Part shown: positions 8,821 through 17,086 of the stretch, in pieces
Numbering within the stretch: position 1 is the stretch's first letter
How the letters are laid out: each line of letters begins with the position of its first letter
Source of the DNA: an uncultured Desulfobacter sp.
GTDB taxonomy: Bacteria; Desulfobacterota; Desulfobacteria; Desulfobacterales; Desulfobacteraceae
NCBI RefSeq assembly: GCF_963666675.1
Contig: NZ_OY762929.1
Location: 1,736,001 to 1,800,000, forward strand
Direction of reading: 5' to 3'
DNA length: 64,000 nt
The notes under the pieces: model-generated
Told to the model about the DNA's origin: nothing
The model's database searches: none
The model's input: only the letters and a program-made list of their open reading frames with translations
Made by a program: the position numbers and the translations under genes

Positions 8821-8960
8821 TATTGGTGGATTTCAACAGAAAGCAAGTGAGCAATCTTTGATATATTGGCTATATGCTTTTATTTTTAGTTTTCCCGATA
8901 TACCCTCCCCCAAAACGGGGAGGGCTCGCCGGGAAAGGCGGTCAGGAAACCGTTCGTTCA

Positions 8961-8985
8961 AAACCGGTGATCAGCCGGTTTCTAT
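8961..8985 (-). terminator. Possible terminator downstream of the antitoxin remnant
   Basis: AAACCGG (8961-8967) and CCGGTTT (8975-8981) form a 7-bp stem with a 7-base loop. On the minus strand it follows the antitoxin stop by about 25 bases and is followed by TTTT-like sequence. A second G/C-rich hairpin (CCCTCCCC 8903-8910, GGGGAGGG 8917-8924) lies further on. Confidence 0.3.
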
Positions 8986-9004
8986 CCCAGGGGAACGGGT
9001 TGGG

Positions 9005-9310
9005 TCATGCAGATGTTTTCCCTAATTCTTCACGGATAACCTTACGCAAAATATTTTCAAGGCCCGGTTGGTCGGTCTGGTTTTCTGCAATGATTCTTTT
9101 TAGGCTTTCATTTATAAGGGGCTGGTACCCTTTTTTTCCTGCTTTTGATTTGAAATAACCAATAACCCCGGCATCCAGCATAATGGTAATCCGTTGTTTT
9201 TTTCTACGGGCTTTAATCCCTGACGAAAAACAGCCCTGTCAAAATCAGCCTGGGGTAACTTCCGGGTATTCATCATCCATAGAGGTTTTTGAAATAGAGT
9301 CGTTGTTCAT
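9005..9310 (-). pseudogene. BrnA-like antitoxin broken by two frameshifts
   Basis: The minus strand encodes in pieces a BrnA-type CopG-like antitoxin. The start piece (from ATG at 9310) reads MNNDSISKTSMDDEYPEV. The middle DFDRAVFRQGLKP is one frame away. The DNA-binding part KKQRITIMLDAGVIGYFKSK, then GYQPLINESLKRIIAEN, is in a third frame and runs to the TGA at 9005. One extra G near 9253 and one missing A in the poly-A run near 9203 would restore a single reading frame; these fixes are inference from the family pattern. No BrnT toxin is visible next to it. The first piece is in frame with the SpoIIAA-like gene upstream. Confidence 0.6.
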
Positions 9311-9667
9311 TTTCAAAAACTTAATGGCCTGGTCCTTTTCTTCCTTTGGGAATCCCTTCATTTCTATGCCTTTGAAACATTTACCCTCCAGGTTCACAAG
9401 TTTATGAATCCATTTTTTATGGGTAACGACAGCAATCCTGCTGAAATGGGAAAGTCCAAATGCAAAAAAGAATTTAAATTTTTCTATCATTGCATCGAAC
9501 TCCGCGCCACCGATACTCACCACTTCCTGATAAATTATCAGTTTTTCATTCTTCCTGATTTTTTCTTTGAAAATAGCGAGAATGGTTTTCATCTCTTCTT
9601 CCGTGATCTTGCCTTCTATTCGATAGGAGATGGCATTAGTCAGACCAATATCTATTATTTCGATCAT
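9245..9667 (-). CDS. SpoIIAA/STAS-like protein with fused antitoxin N-terminus
   Basis: The first ~118 residues look like the SpoIIAA-like (STAS-fold) family: an alternating strand/helix protein with LTNAISYRIEGKITEEEM at the N-terminus and a charged second half ending near DQAIKFLK. Family members are usually about 120 residues. Here the frame continues without a stop into MNNDSISKTSMDDEYPEV, which looks like the start of the antitoxin gene described next to it, and ends at a frameshift-created stop. The extra ~22 residues are therefore probably not native. The start ATG at 9667 has a weak CAGGA eight bases upstream. Function unknown. Confidence 0.65.
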   Translation of the reverse strand: MIEIIDIGLTNAISYRIEGKITEEEMKTILAIFKEKIRKNEKLIIYQEVVSIGGAEFDAMIEKFKFFFAFGLSHFSRIAVVTHKKWIHKLVNLEGKCFKGIEMKGFPKEEKDQAIKFLKMNNDSISKTSMDDEYPEVTPG

Positions 9668-9763
9668 GTCGGTAATCCTGATTTCAGTTTGCTCTGTGGG
9701 TTGTTTTGATGATGAAACAATTCATCCCTCCTGTATCCCTGTAAAAAGATACCCCCCGCTCTA

Positions 9764-10654
9764 CTATTCTTCATAAATATCTATATCCGGATAATATTTT
9801 TTTGCACAGTCCAGGCATATGCCATGGCTTAATTGGGCTTCGGAATGCTCTTTAATGTATGATTCAATTTGCGTCCAATACCCCTCGTCATTCCGAATCT
9901 TTTTACAGTGGGAGCAGATAGGAAGTATGCCTTTTAACGTTTTGATTTCTGAAAAAGCCTTCTCAAGCCTCATTGTTCTCTCAGCGACACGCTTTTCAAG
10001 CTCCATATTTAATTTGCGCAATGCTTTTTCAGCATTTTTTCGTACCTTTAATTCGTTTTTGAGTTCGGTATTGATGCGTGCATTTTCAAGGGCAATGGAC
10101 GCTAATTCGGCAAAACGATGCATGTTTTCACGATCGCTCCGGCCAAAAGGTTTTTGTGAATCAAATGAACCTAAACCGATGACGCCAACAATACTGGTTT
10201 TAGATTTCAAAGGTATGCCGATGGCAGAATGCAGCTTGTCATATATTGGATGCTGAATTCGCCGTGACCATGTGGCATAATCATCAATAAGAATCGCTTT
10301 GCCGGTATTATACACTTCTCCTGCCAATCCTTGATTTGTTTTGATTCGCGTGCCGAGAAGATCGGTGTAAATGCCCTGTCCAAGTTTAATGAACAACTCA
10401 TCCGAATCGGAATCGTAAAGATAAAGAAAGGTGTCCGGTGTCCCAGCCAACCGGCCGGCTTTTGAAAGTATTCGTTCGAGTAGATCCTCGACCTTGTCGT
10501 TGGAAATTAAACCGATGGTCGTTTCATGTACGCTATCTATGTAGTGCCTCTGGCTGGAGAGCGCTTTGCGTAAAAAATGAACCTCATGTTCTAAATTGGG
10601 TGCGGCTCTTTTACGACATGTCTGACCAAAGCTGGTAGTCATGATATTTGCCAT
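9764..10654 (-). CDS. GAF-domain regulatory protein with Cys-containing tail
   Basis: A soluble 296-residue protein. After a ~45-residue helical lead (HFLRKALSSQRHYIDSVHE) comes a GAF domain at about 50-195 with typical features (GLAGEVYNTGKAILIDDY, IGIPLKSKTSIVGVIGL). A coiled coil follows (about 195-240, RKNAEKALRKLNMELEKRVAERT), then a tail with CSHCKKIR, GYWTQIESYI, HGICLDCAKKYYPD. That tail is frequent at the end of deltaproteobacterial PAS/GAF regulators and its four cysteines could bind metal. No kinase, GGDEF or HTH domain is present. The start lies only 12 bases from the end of the adjacent transposase gene, so the native N-terminus may have been cut off by the IS. Confidence 0.75.
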   Translation of the reverse strand: MANIMTTSFGQTCRKRAAPNLEHEVHFLRKALSSQRHYIDSVHETTIGLISNDKVEDLLERILSKAGRLAGTPDTFLYLYDSDSDELFIKLGQGIYTDLLGTRIKTNQGLAGEVYNTGKAILIDDYATWSRRIQHPIYDKLHSAIGIPLKSKTSIVGVIGLGSFDSQKPFGRSDRENMHRFAELASIALENARINTELKNELKVRKNAEKALRKLNMELEKRVAERTMRLEKAFSEIKTLKGILPICSHCKKIRNDEGYWTQIESYIKEHSEAQLSHGICLDCAKKYYPDIDIYEE

Positions 10655-10666
10655 TCTTTGCCAGCA

Positions 10667-12238
10667 TTACTTGATCACTTTTAGATGCCCCCGTCGTTTC
10701 GGTGAAGGTTTTGGTAGCTTTGTAGCCGGAACCTCACCATGTTGATAAAGAGCCCGGTGATTACGTTCGTATTCGCAGGCTTCATGAAAATTCCAATACT
10801 CATCAAAATCGTTACTACTCCGCAAGGCACGCAGACGCAACACTGCTTCAGCACTGGACAACCGCCATTTGGCACCAGTTATATCCATTCGGTCCTTTAC
10901 AAGATGACGACATGCGCCCTCAATAACTCCTGTGGCAATAGGGAGGCCAAGGTCAAGATAATGATGGTATTCAAGGTACGGTGCTTTATTTTTCAAATAC
11001 GTTGCGCAGGCTTCTACAGGTTTACGTTGTTTGTCTGTAAATTTTTTTAATGTAGCACTTCTACGCATCCCCCCTGCCATCAATCCGGCCTTGCCATCGA
11101 GTACTTTAGCCAAGCGGTACTGGACCCATTTTTCAAGCTCCGGGCCGGATTTGGGATGAAATGCCCTGCCAGCTTTCCAGAGGTATTCAATAACATGAAT
11201 AATATCAACAATGATCGTAAGGGCCACATTTTGTCTTTTGGCCATACGTTTCAGGATTCGTAGTTGTTGATTTTCGCCGTCCACTAAGGCAACCCAATGT
11301 TTTTCGTGGTTGGGATCACGGTGGGAGGCCTCAGAAAAGGCCGATGCAATGACCTGCTCGGCTGATTTTTCAAGGCTTGCCCATACACGCTTTTGTTCCG
11401 GGTGAGGGCTTGTTTTTGTATTCGACTTGTCATTCCCCGGAAGCAAGTCTTGGGGCGTACGTTTAAACGTATCTATAGTATATACAGCGGCAACGGTTGC
11501 CATTCGCTTGGCATTTTTCTTTTCCCCTTTGGATAGCCGGCTTTCCATCTGAGGCTTTCGTTTCCGGGCAGCTTTCCGGGTTTGTTCCCGCAGGTCCTGC
11601 TCATGCATTACCACGCCCTTACCATCGGTGGTGATTACCAGTATTGGACCAGTAACTGTCTCATCCGCCGGGCTGCATTGCCGTATTTCATAAAATGCGT
11701 CAAAATCCCGAGCTGCTCGCTGTGTTAACTCTTCTACCTGACGTTTGGGAATATCGGCTCCAGTGGTTTTCTTGATCGTTTCGACAGTCTCGTCAAAAGA
11801 ACTCTTTGAAGCGTTTTCAGCCACACGGCGACGAAGTTCGAGGGAATAAAGTTCTGGGGGAAGATTCAATCGGGCATCCAACGGGTGCAAACTTGCCACG
11901 CCCTTGTTTCCATATCCGGCACGACTTTCCGATACCGTTCCAAATACGGTTTCGATTTTTCGATCCTGTGGCCTCACTTTCGGTCGAACAATGCCATCGG
12001 CTCCACAGACCGGCTCTTCACAATGACTGGGACCGAGCTTGTCTAAATGTTCCTGAAGCAGGATGCGCATCAGCTCACGTCCTCGTTTTTCAAGTTCTTG
12101 TTCCAAATCACTGAGTTTCACTGAATGATTCTCCTTGGAATTAAGAAAATTGACAATATCATCATAGCATTTTTGCCCCGGATCAATGACGGGGGAAGGT
12201 AAATGCTCCACAGCAGAAAGGGAAACCGCTGGATTCAT
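10667..12238 (-). CDS. ISKra4-family transposase
   Basis: The 523-residue product has the layout of ISKra4-type transposases: a variable N-terminal part with REDLMRILLQEHLDKLGP-like spacing, a segment on orthogonal features (FGTVSESRAGYGNKG), and a DDE-like core. Visible core pieces include ILVITTDGKGVVMHEQDL (first Asp), WVALVDGENQQLRILKRMA (second Asp), TIIVDIIHVIEYLWKAGRAF, and GVIEGACRHLVKDRMDITGA carrying the expected Glu. The start ATG overlaps the stop of the DUF4338 gene by four bases (ATGA), implying coupled translation. All conserved regions appear intact, so it may be active. Confidence 0.85.
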   Translation of the reverse strand: MNPAVSLSAVEHLPSPVIDPGQKCYDDIVNFLNSKENHSVKLSDLEQELEKRGRELMRILLQEHLDKLGPSHCEEPVCGADGIVRPKVRPQDRKIETVFGTVSESRAGYGNKGVASLHPLDARLNLPPELYSLELRRRVAENASKSSFDETVETIKKTTGADIPKRQVEELTQRAARDFDAFYEIRQCSPADETVTGPILVITTDGKGVVMHEQDLREQTRKAARKRKPQMESRLSKGEKKNAKRMATVAAVYTIDTFKRTPQDLLPGNDKSNTKTSPHPEQKRVWASLEKSAEQVIASAFSEASHRDPNHEKHWVALVDGENQQLRILKRMAKRQNVALTIIVDIIHVIEYLWKAGRAFHPKSGPELEKWVQYRLAKVLDGKAGLMAGGMRRSATLKKFTDKQRKPVEACATYLKNKAPYLEYHHYLDLGLPIATGVIEGACRHLVKDRMDITGAKWRLSSAEAVLRLRALRSSNDFDEYWNFHEACEYERNHRALYQHGEVPATKLPKPSPKRRGHLKVIK

Positions 12239-13122
12239 ATCCCCTCCCTGAGTTGGTGAACAGCATCTTTTTCCAGTGGATATACTAATATGGTTTTTAC
12301 ATCAGCGCCATGACGTTTGCCGAATCGGTCCATGCGCCCACGACCAGTGGTTTTCCCCAACTCAATCCAGGTCGATGCCCGATAACAGCCACCGTGGAAT
12401 TGTTGTCGATCCACCAATGTCTCTACCAGCATGGGTTTAAGACCATACTGCTGTTCCCAATCATCTCTGAGTTCCCGGAGACTACATGACAGTATCATGT
12501 TCGCTAAATTTTGGATGGGAGCAAGGATCAGAAAACGGCTGTTGTTCACCACCTTTTGTAGAGCGACCTTACGCCTTTCATCTGTCCAACCGATCCATTC
12601 ATCGCGAGCACGCATCCGCCAGGCAGGGCTTGAGAACTGGATGCACCCCACAATTTCTCGATGGGGACGGTTTACATAAATCAGATACTGCAATCTGGCG
12701 CCAAAAGGCATTGCATATCCCAGGTAATGATGGCGACCGATGAGTTCCTTAAACAGATCCCTCTGCTCTCGATTCTGAACCCGCTGTATCTCAAGAGGTG
12801 TAAATTCTTCTACGCTGCCACGCAAAGTGCTGTGGGGTTGCTTACAGGGTGTTTGGGGAATACTCTTGTGAAAAACGATCTTTGTTTGTTGTTTCTTTTC
12901 AGGAAGGGTTAGAGCTCCCTTGGCCTCTAAAAGCTCCAAAAAATCACTACATTCCCGGACTTTTAGCCGATCATTAGGGCGTTTCCATTCCAGAAGTTCG
13001 CATACGGTATGTGCCAGTTCTCGTCGGCTAAGGCCTCCACAGGTAGCAACGACTTCCTGGATTAATGCGATTTTTTTACCGGTAAACTTTCGACCACAAA
13101 AGGTTTGTTGCTTGATTTGCAT
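12235..13122 (-). CDS. DUF4338 / DruA-like protein, IS accessory
   Basis: A 295-residue protein with the DUF4338 core: LFKELIGRHHYLGYAMPFGA, LQYLIYVNRPHREIVGCIQF, WIGWTDERRKVALQKVVNNSRFLILAPI, and KPMLVETLVDRQQFHGGCYRASTWIELGKT. This domain is the one also found in DruA of the Druantia anti-phage system, so automatic annotation would call it DruA. Here it is clearly part of an IS: it is translationally coupled to an ISKra4-like transposase and no other Druantia genes are present. Its biochemical role is not established in either setting. A basic N-terminal region (about 1-75) contains a possible HTH. Confidence 0.8.
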   Translation of the reverse strand: MQIKQQTFCGRKFTGKKIALIQEVVATCGGLSRRELAHTVCELLEWKRPNDRLKVRECSDFLELLEAKGALTLPEKKQQTKIVFHKSIPQTPCKQPHSTLRGSVEEFTPLEIQRVQNREQRDLFKELIGRHHYLGYAMPFGARLQYLIYVNRPHREIVGCIQFSSPAWRMRARDEWIGWTDERRKVALQKVVNNSRFLILAPIQNLANMILSCSLRELRDDWEQQYGLKPMLVETLVDRQQFHGGCYRASTWIELGKTTGRGRMDRFGKRHGADVKTILVYPLEKDAVHQLREGI

Positions 13123-13582
13123 GTCATCTACCTCCCGCTATTCTTTCATAACGGAATTATGACTCGCTGTCCAGGAAATTTTTGCAATTTACATCAGATA
13201 GTCACTGACAAATGAATTATCTTGCTGGAAAGCAGCATAAAAATAAGACTAACAACCCTGAACACCTTTAATGACCATGGCTTTCATATGTTTCAAAAGA
13301 GCCGCACCCTTCTAAATTTGTTCTATTGTGACGCTTATCATATGACATAACTGCCCTTGGCTAACTCCTGCTCTGCCGGGAACTCACCGGTGTTTGACAT
13401 TTAGAGGCTTTCATGAATAACGACGCAAGCTTATCCCATAGCCGTTGGGAATGCAAATGCCGTGGAAATACTTTGTATATTGTAACTTCTTTGGGGCCGG
13501 TGTAAATTGCCATTAGGTCAAGATGCTCAAAAATAGCAGTGTCCAATATCCTTCTTCACATTATTCCAAGGAGGCATGTCTT
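13123..13582. other. Gene-poor stretch between the IS and the next gene
   Basis: This holds the right end of the IS (probably before about 13240) and then 340 bases without a supported gene. A 61-codon minus-strand frame at 13361-13546 has only a TTG start and no recognisable family. Nothing else was seen. Confidence 0.4.
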
Positions 13583-13963
13583 ATGAAAAGATTTTTTTTC
13601 TTTTTGATCATAGCCGGCATGATAGTGCTGAATATTTTTCTGTTACGTTATGGATACTATCTGCTCTCCTTTGTATTACAGTGCAGTTCGGTGGGGGGAT
13701 TGTTTTTTATCTATAAAGCAACATCAAATAAAGATATTGAAAATTTGGTATTGCTCTACTTGAAAACGCACAAGGGCGCTACGAAGAGCGAGCTTGTTGC
13801 CCACATAAAGAAAAAAACCGGTGAAAAGGCCAACGTCAATTTATCAGTAGTTGTTGATGAAATCATAGAAAATCTCAGGATGAAAGATTTGGTTTTTATA
13901 GAAAAAGGGATTGGCTCAAACATTGGAATTTGCATTTTACCCAAAGAGAGAGGGCCGAACTGA
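13583..13963 (+). CDS. Small membrane protein with C-terminal winged-helix-like domain
   Basis: ATG at 13583 follows a perfect AAGGAGG by eight bases, which decides the start over the longer frame from 13523. The 126-residue product has two adjacent hydrophobic helices (about 5-22 and 25-48), then a basic soluble part whose pattern (LVLLYLKTHKGATKSELVAHI, VVVDEIIENLRMKDLVFIE) resembles a winged helix-turn-helix. A membrane-anchored DNA-binding regulator is possible; no close family is recognised. Confidence 0.6.
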   Translation: MKRFFFFLIIAGMIVLNIFLLRYGYYLLSFVLQCSSVGGLFFIYKATSNKDIENLVLLYLKTHKGATKSELVAHIKKKTGEKANVNLSVVVDEIIENLRMKDLVFIEKGIGSNIGICILPKERGPN

Positions 13964-14087
13964 CGCCGTCACACGTGATTGTATGTCCACAAAACGTTAA
14001 GTCGGCTTTAAGCAAACGCCTTATTTCAATGATGAAGTTTATTTTCCCTGTCGATTTTACAATGGCGGATAGGGGTTTTCTCGATTT

Positions 14088-14876
14088 TCAATCTGTCTGA
14101 AATATTATTTTATTTAAGATCAGGCCTGACCCGGGTGCAATTTCTTTCAACGGCAAGGTCTGACTGCCTGAAAGGGATTGTTTAATGTGGTTTAGATCGA
14201 TATTTTTTTTCCCGAGTTTAAACAACTGCCCCATGATTAAACGGACCTGGTATCTTAAAAAACCAGAGGCCTGAATTCTGAGCAGCCAGCTTTTTTCCGG
14301 AAAAAAACTGGCCTGGAATTCAGTGTTTTCTTCAATCCGGCAGACATGGATGTTTCGTTCAAGGCAGGTTTGGGGCCCAGGTTTGGTGCAGTATGAACCA
14401 AAATGATGCCGCCCTTCAAAGAGCCTTGCACCCTGTTTCATCAATTCAATATCAAGGTCTTCCGGAACCGTGTGCATCATGGCCGCACAGAATGGATGGC
14501 TTGTGCATGCACATGCAAAGAGGTAAAGATATTCTTTTATTTTGGGCGAACGGATAATATTAAAGGTACCGGATTTTTCTTCCACGCCTGTCACACGAAT
14601 ATCATTGGGCAGGTTTATATTTAATTGTGACTGCAGAGCTTCCACGTCCAGTGCATCACGGACAAAAAACATGAATGCTGAATGATTCGCAGATACTTTT
14701 GAATCGGTTCGGCTGGTGCCCAAAATCCTGAATTCGGAGTTTTCAAGGATAAAACCAAGGGTTTTTTCAATCATGCCTTCAATGGTTTTTACACCTGACT
14801 GCTTCTGCCAGCCATGGTACCGGAAGCCCAGATACTGGATATGAATCAGGTAGTGGTATAATTTTTTTTGTGTCAA
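14088..14876 (-). CDS. TruA-like tRNA pseudouridine synthase
   Basis: The 262-residue protein follows TruA along its length: YLGFRYHGWQKQSGVKTIEGMIE at the N-terminus, the catalytic loop as SRTDSKVSANHSAF with D58 as the expected nucleophile, and the C-terminal RIQASGFLRYQVRLIMGQL block (canonical TruA has FLYHMVRNI here). TruA converts uridines 38-40 of tRNA anticodon arms to pseudouridine. The catalytic loop differs from the usual GRTDAGVHA, so it may be a divergent paralogue with another target. Its start overlaps the amylosucrase stop by four bases, so the two are co-translated. Confidence 0.75.
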   Translation of the reverse strand: MTQKKLYHYLIHIQYLGFRYHGWQKQSGVKTIEGMIEKTLGFILENSEFRILGTSRTDSKVSANHSAFMFFVRDALDVEALQSQLNINLPNDIRVTGVEEKSGTFNIIRSPKIKEYLYLFACACTSHPFCAAMMHTVPEDLDIELMKQGARLFEGRHHFGSYCTKPGPQTCLERNIHVCRIEENTEFQASFFPEKSWLLRIQASGFLRYQVRLIMGQLFKLGKKNIDLNHIKQSLSGSQTLPLKEIAPGSGLILNKIIFQTD

Positions 14877-16825
14877 TTGCTGCTCAACCAGTAAAACCGA
14901 TATGGGGGAAGTACAAGCTGGTCTTTAAACAGGGTTGGGGAATTTCCGGAGTAAAGGTCTCTTATGTGTTCACCCATCCTGAACCCCTGGGTTTCGAGGT
15001 CGGAGAGGTTTAGATATTGGGGATGTGCGTCAAAGTTTCCCACAACCAGAACACTCTTTCTGGTTGTGATGTTAAAACGGATGTAGGCCAGCAACTGGGG
15101 ATTACCGATTTCCAACATTTTGCGGTTGTTGAAATCTGAAAATTCCGAAATCTCTTTGCGAACGGCGATCATTTTTTTCAGTGCGTTAAATATTTTATAT
15201 TCCACCGTTCCCGGTTGGTTGCGGCGCAGGGCCTGTTCCCAGTCGATTCGAGGCCGGTGGGCCCATCGGCTGTCATTGGCTTTACTGATGTCTTCAACAT
15301 AGGAATAGTCATTGATGGTCCCAAGTTCGTCGCCGTAATAGATCAGCGGGATTCCGCCGAAGGAGAAAATAATGCTGTGCAGCAAAAGAATGTGCTGGAT
15401 AATGAGATCAATTTTTTCCTGGTCATTCTCCTCTAACGCTTTTTCCAGCCCGATTAAAGAGGTCAATGTGCCCGAAATCCGGGCGTCATTGGTCTTTTTA
15501 TTGTGGGCAAACAACAGGCCCCGGGCGGAAGAATTTTCAAATTCGCCGGCAAAGTAGTTGATGATAAAATCCCGGTGGGATCGGGGTTCGTATCCGGCCT
15601 GGACAATATCATCGTCTGTAAACCCCAGGCCGATATCATCGTGACATCTTATGTAATTGAGCCAGGTGGCCCTTTCCAGTTTATCCGGCAGGTTCTTGAG
15701 CCCCTGGGATAACAGGTTGGCGTTTTTGGTGGCCACGGCATCCCATAATAATGCCATTAAGGTGGCGTTATATGCAATTTCACACTCTTTTGCATTGATG
15801 GCGTCTTCACCAAAGTACTTGACGATCTCCACCGGGGCCACGATCGCCTCGGCAATAAATACAACCCCGGGCGCAGTGATCTGGCAGCAGTCTTTAAACA
15901 ATTGCAGTAACTTATGGGCTTCATATTCATTTTGACTGGTACTGCCGATTTTTTTCCACAGGAAGGCAACCGCATCCAGCCGCAATACATCCACCCCCTG
16001 GTTTACCCAGAACAGCAGCACATCCAGCATTTCGATAAACACCGCCGGGTTGCTGTAATTCAGATCCCATTGATAGCTGTTAAAAACCGTCATGACCCAT
16101 TTTTGCATGGTGTCGTCCCAGGTAAAATTGCCCGGGGAGCTGTCCGGAAATATTTCGGGCAGGGTCTGTTCAAACATGTCGGGAATTTCCCGGTTTGCAA
16201 AACAATAAAAGTACTCCTGGTAGCGAGGGGCGCCCGAGCGGGCGTTTTGCGCCCATTCGTGCTCGTCGGATACGTGGTTTACCACCACATCCAGGGTGAG
16301 CAGCATGCCCCTTTGTTTCATCTCTTTGGCCAGATTTTTTACATTTTCCAGGGTTCCCACCTTGTCGTTGATCTTTCTGAAATTACTCACGGCATATCCG
16401 CCGTCACTGGCCCCTTTGGGGCATTCGAGAATAGGCATGACATGTACCAGGTTAATTCCCAATTCCTGCAGGTAGGCAAGTTTGTCCTGGACCCCTTTCA
16501 GGTTGTCGGCGAATCCGTCTGCATATAGTGTCATCCCCACCCATTTCTGGTGAAGAAACCAGTTGAAATTTTTTTCCCGTTCCAGGTCACTTCTTTTCAG
16601 CTTCCTGGGCCTTTTTATATACTGCCGTGCCATGGTTTCGACGAGATTGAGCAATTGCATTTTAAAATCATCCCGTTCGCCATATAATCTTTGAAAAATG
16701 AGGAAAAGGCTGTAAAAATTGGCACCAAGGCGGGTATAGAAGTGGTGCAGATCCTGGTTTCTGATTTCCGGTTTAAGCCTGTCCAAAATTTCGTTTAGTA
16801 TAGAATGTGAGAATTGTTCGTACAT
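14873..16825 (-). CDS. Amylosucrase (GH13)
   Basis: A 650-residue GH13 enzyme with the amylosucrase layout: an all-helical N-terminal ~90 residues, then the barrel. Catalytic residues are visible as D284 in LRLDAVAFLW (nucleophile), E326 in FIAEAIVA (acid/base) and H395-D396 in CHDDIG (transition-state stabiliser), matching the Neisseria amylosucrase pattern. The DGGYAVSNFRKI and DVVVNHVSDEHEWA motifs of region I are intact. Amylosucrases transfer glucose from sucrose to a glucan or phosphate; sucrose phosphorylase-like specificity cannot be excluded. No signal peptide, so the enzyme is cytoplasmic. Linked to storage glycogen or compatible-solute sucrose by inference. Confidence 0.85.
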   Translation of the reverse strand: MYEQFSHSILNEILDRLKPEIRNQDLHHFYTRLGANFYSLFLIFQRLYGERDDFKMQLLNLVETMARQYIKRPRKLKRSDLEREKNFNWFLHQKWVGMTLYADGFADNLKGVQDKLAYLQELGINLVHVMPILECPKGASDGGYAVSNFRKINDKVGTLENVKNLAKEMKQRGMLLTLDVVVNHVSDEHEWAQNARSGAPRYQEYFYCFANREIPDMFEQTLPEIFPDSSPGNFTWDDTMQKWVMTVFNSYQWDLNYSNPAVFIEMLDVLLFWVNQGVDVLRLDAVAFLWKKIGSTSQNEYEAHKLLQLFKDCCQITAPGVVFIAEAIVAPVEIVKYFGEDAINAKECEIAYNATLMALLWDAVATKNANLLSQGLKNLPDKLERATWLNYIRCHDDIGLGFTDDDIVQAGYEPRSHRDFIINYFAGEFENSSARGLLFAHNKKTNDARISGTLTSLIGLEKALEENDQEKIDLIIQHILLLHSIIFSFGGIPLIYYGDELGTINDYSYVEDISKANDSRWAHRPRIDWEQALRRNQPGTVEYKIFNALKKMIAVRKEISEFSDFNNRKMLEIGNPQLLAYIRFNITTRKSVLVVGNFDAHPQYLNLSDLETQGFRMGEHIRDLYSGNSPTLFKDQLVLPPYRFYWLSSN

Positions 16826-17046
16826 AGCTTGGCTCCTGTGTCGCCTAAGACAGCCGGTAAAATAGTTTAGGGGTGACCAACGATTTTTTTCAACAGATTG
16901 TACAAAGACTTTTCATTCCCGATATTCGTCACCATAACAAAGTGATATGAATATTTAAAGTGACAAATATATATGGAGTAATCGTGGAATGGTACCATGG
17001 CAGGCCGCCTGAATACACGTTGATCTGATACAAGCCGAATGGCCAT

Positions 17047-17063
17047 GGGCCTAAATAAGGCCC
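17047..17063. other. Hairpin downstream of purU
   Basis: GGGCC (17047-17051) and GGCCC (17059-17063) close a 7-base loop, 24 bases past the PurU stop on the minus strand. No T run follows, so it is at best a weak terminator. Confidence 0.3.
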
Positions 17064-17086
17064 AAGCGCAATTACAATAAAAAAAA

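Larger units (their letters stand above)
10655..13240 (-). mobile_element. Insertion sequence, ISKra4-like, with DUF4338 accessory gene
   Basis: Two minus-strand genes with a 4-base overlap make up the element: a DUF4338/DruA-like protein first and an ISKra4-family transposase second. The limits are approximate. A candidate pair of ends is CTTTGCCAGCA near 10656-10666 and TGCTGGAAAG near 13230-13239 (inverted, one gap), but these are weak and no target duplication was identified. Confidence 0.6.

Noticed and set aside
13361..13546. 61-codon minus-strand frame upstream of the IS
   Set aside because: TTG start, no family match, and it does not continue the interrupted GAF gene in any way I can see.
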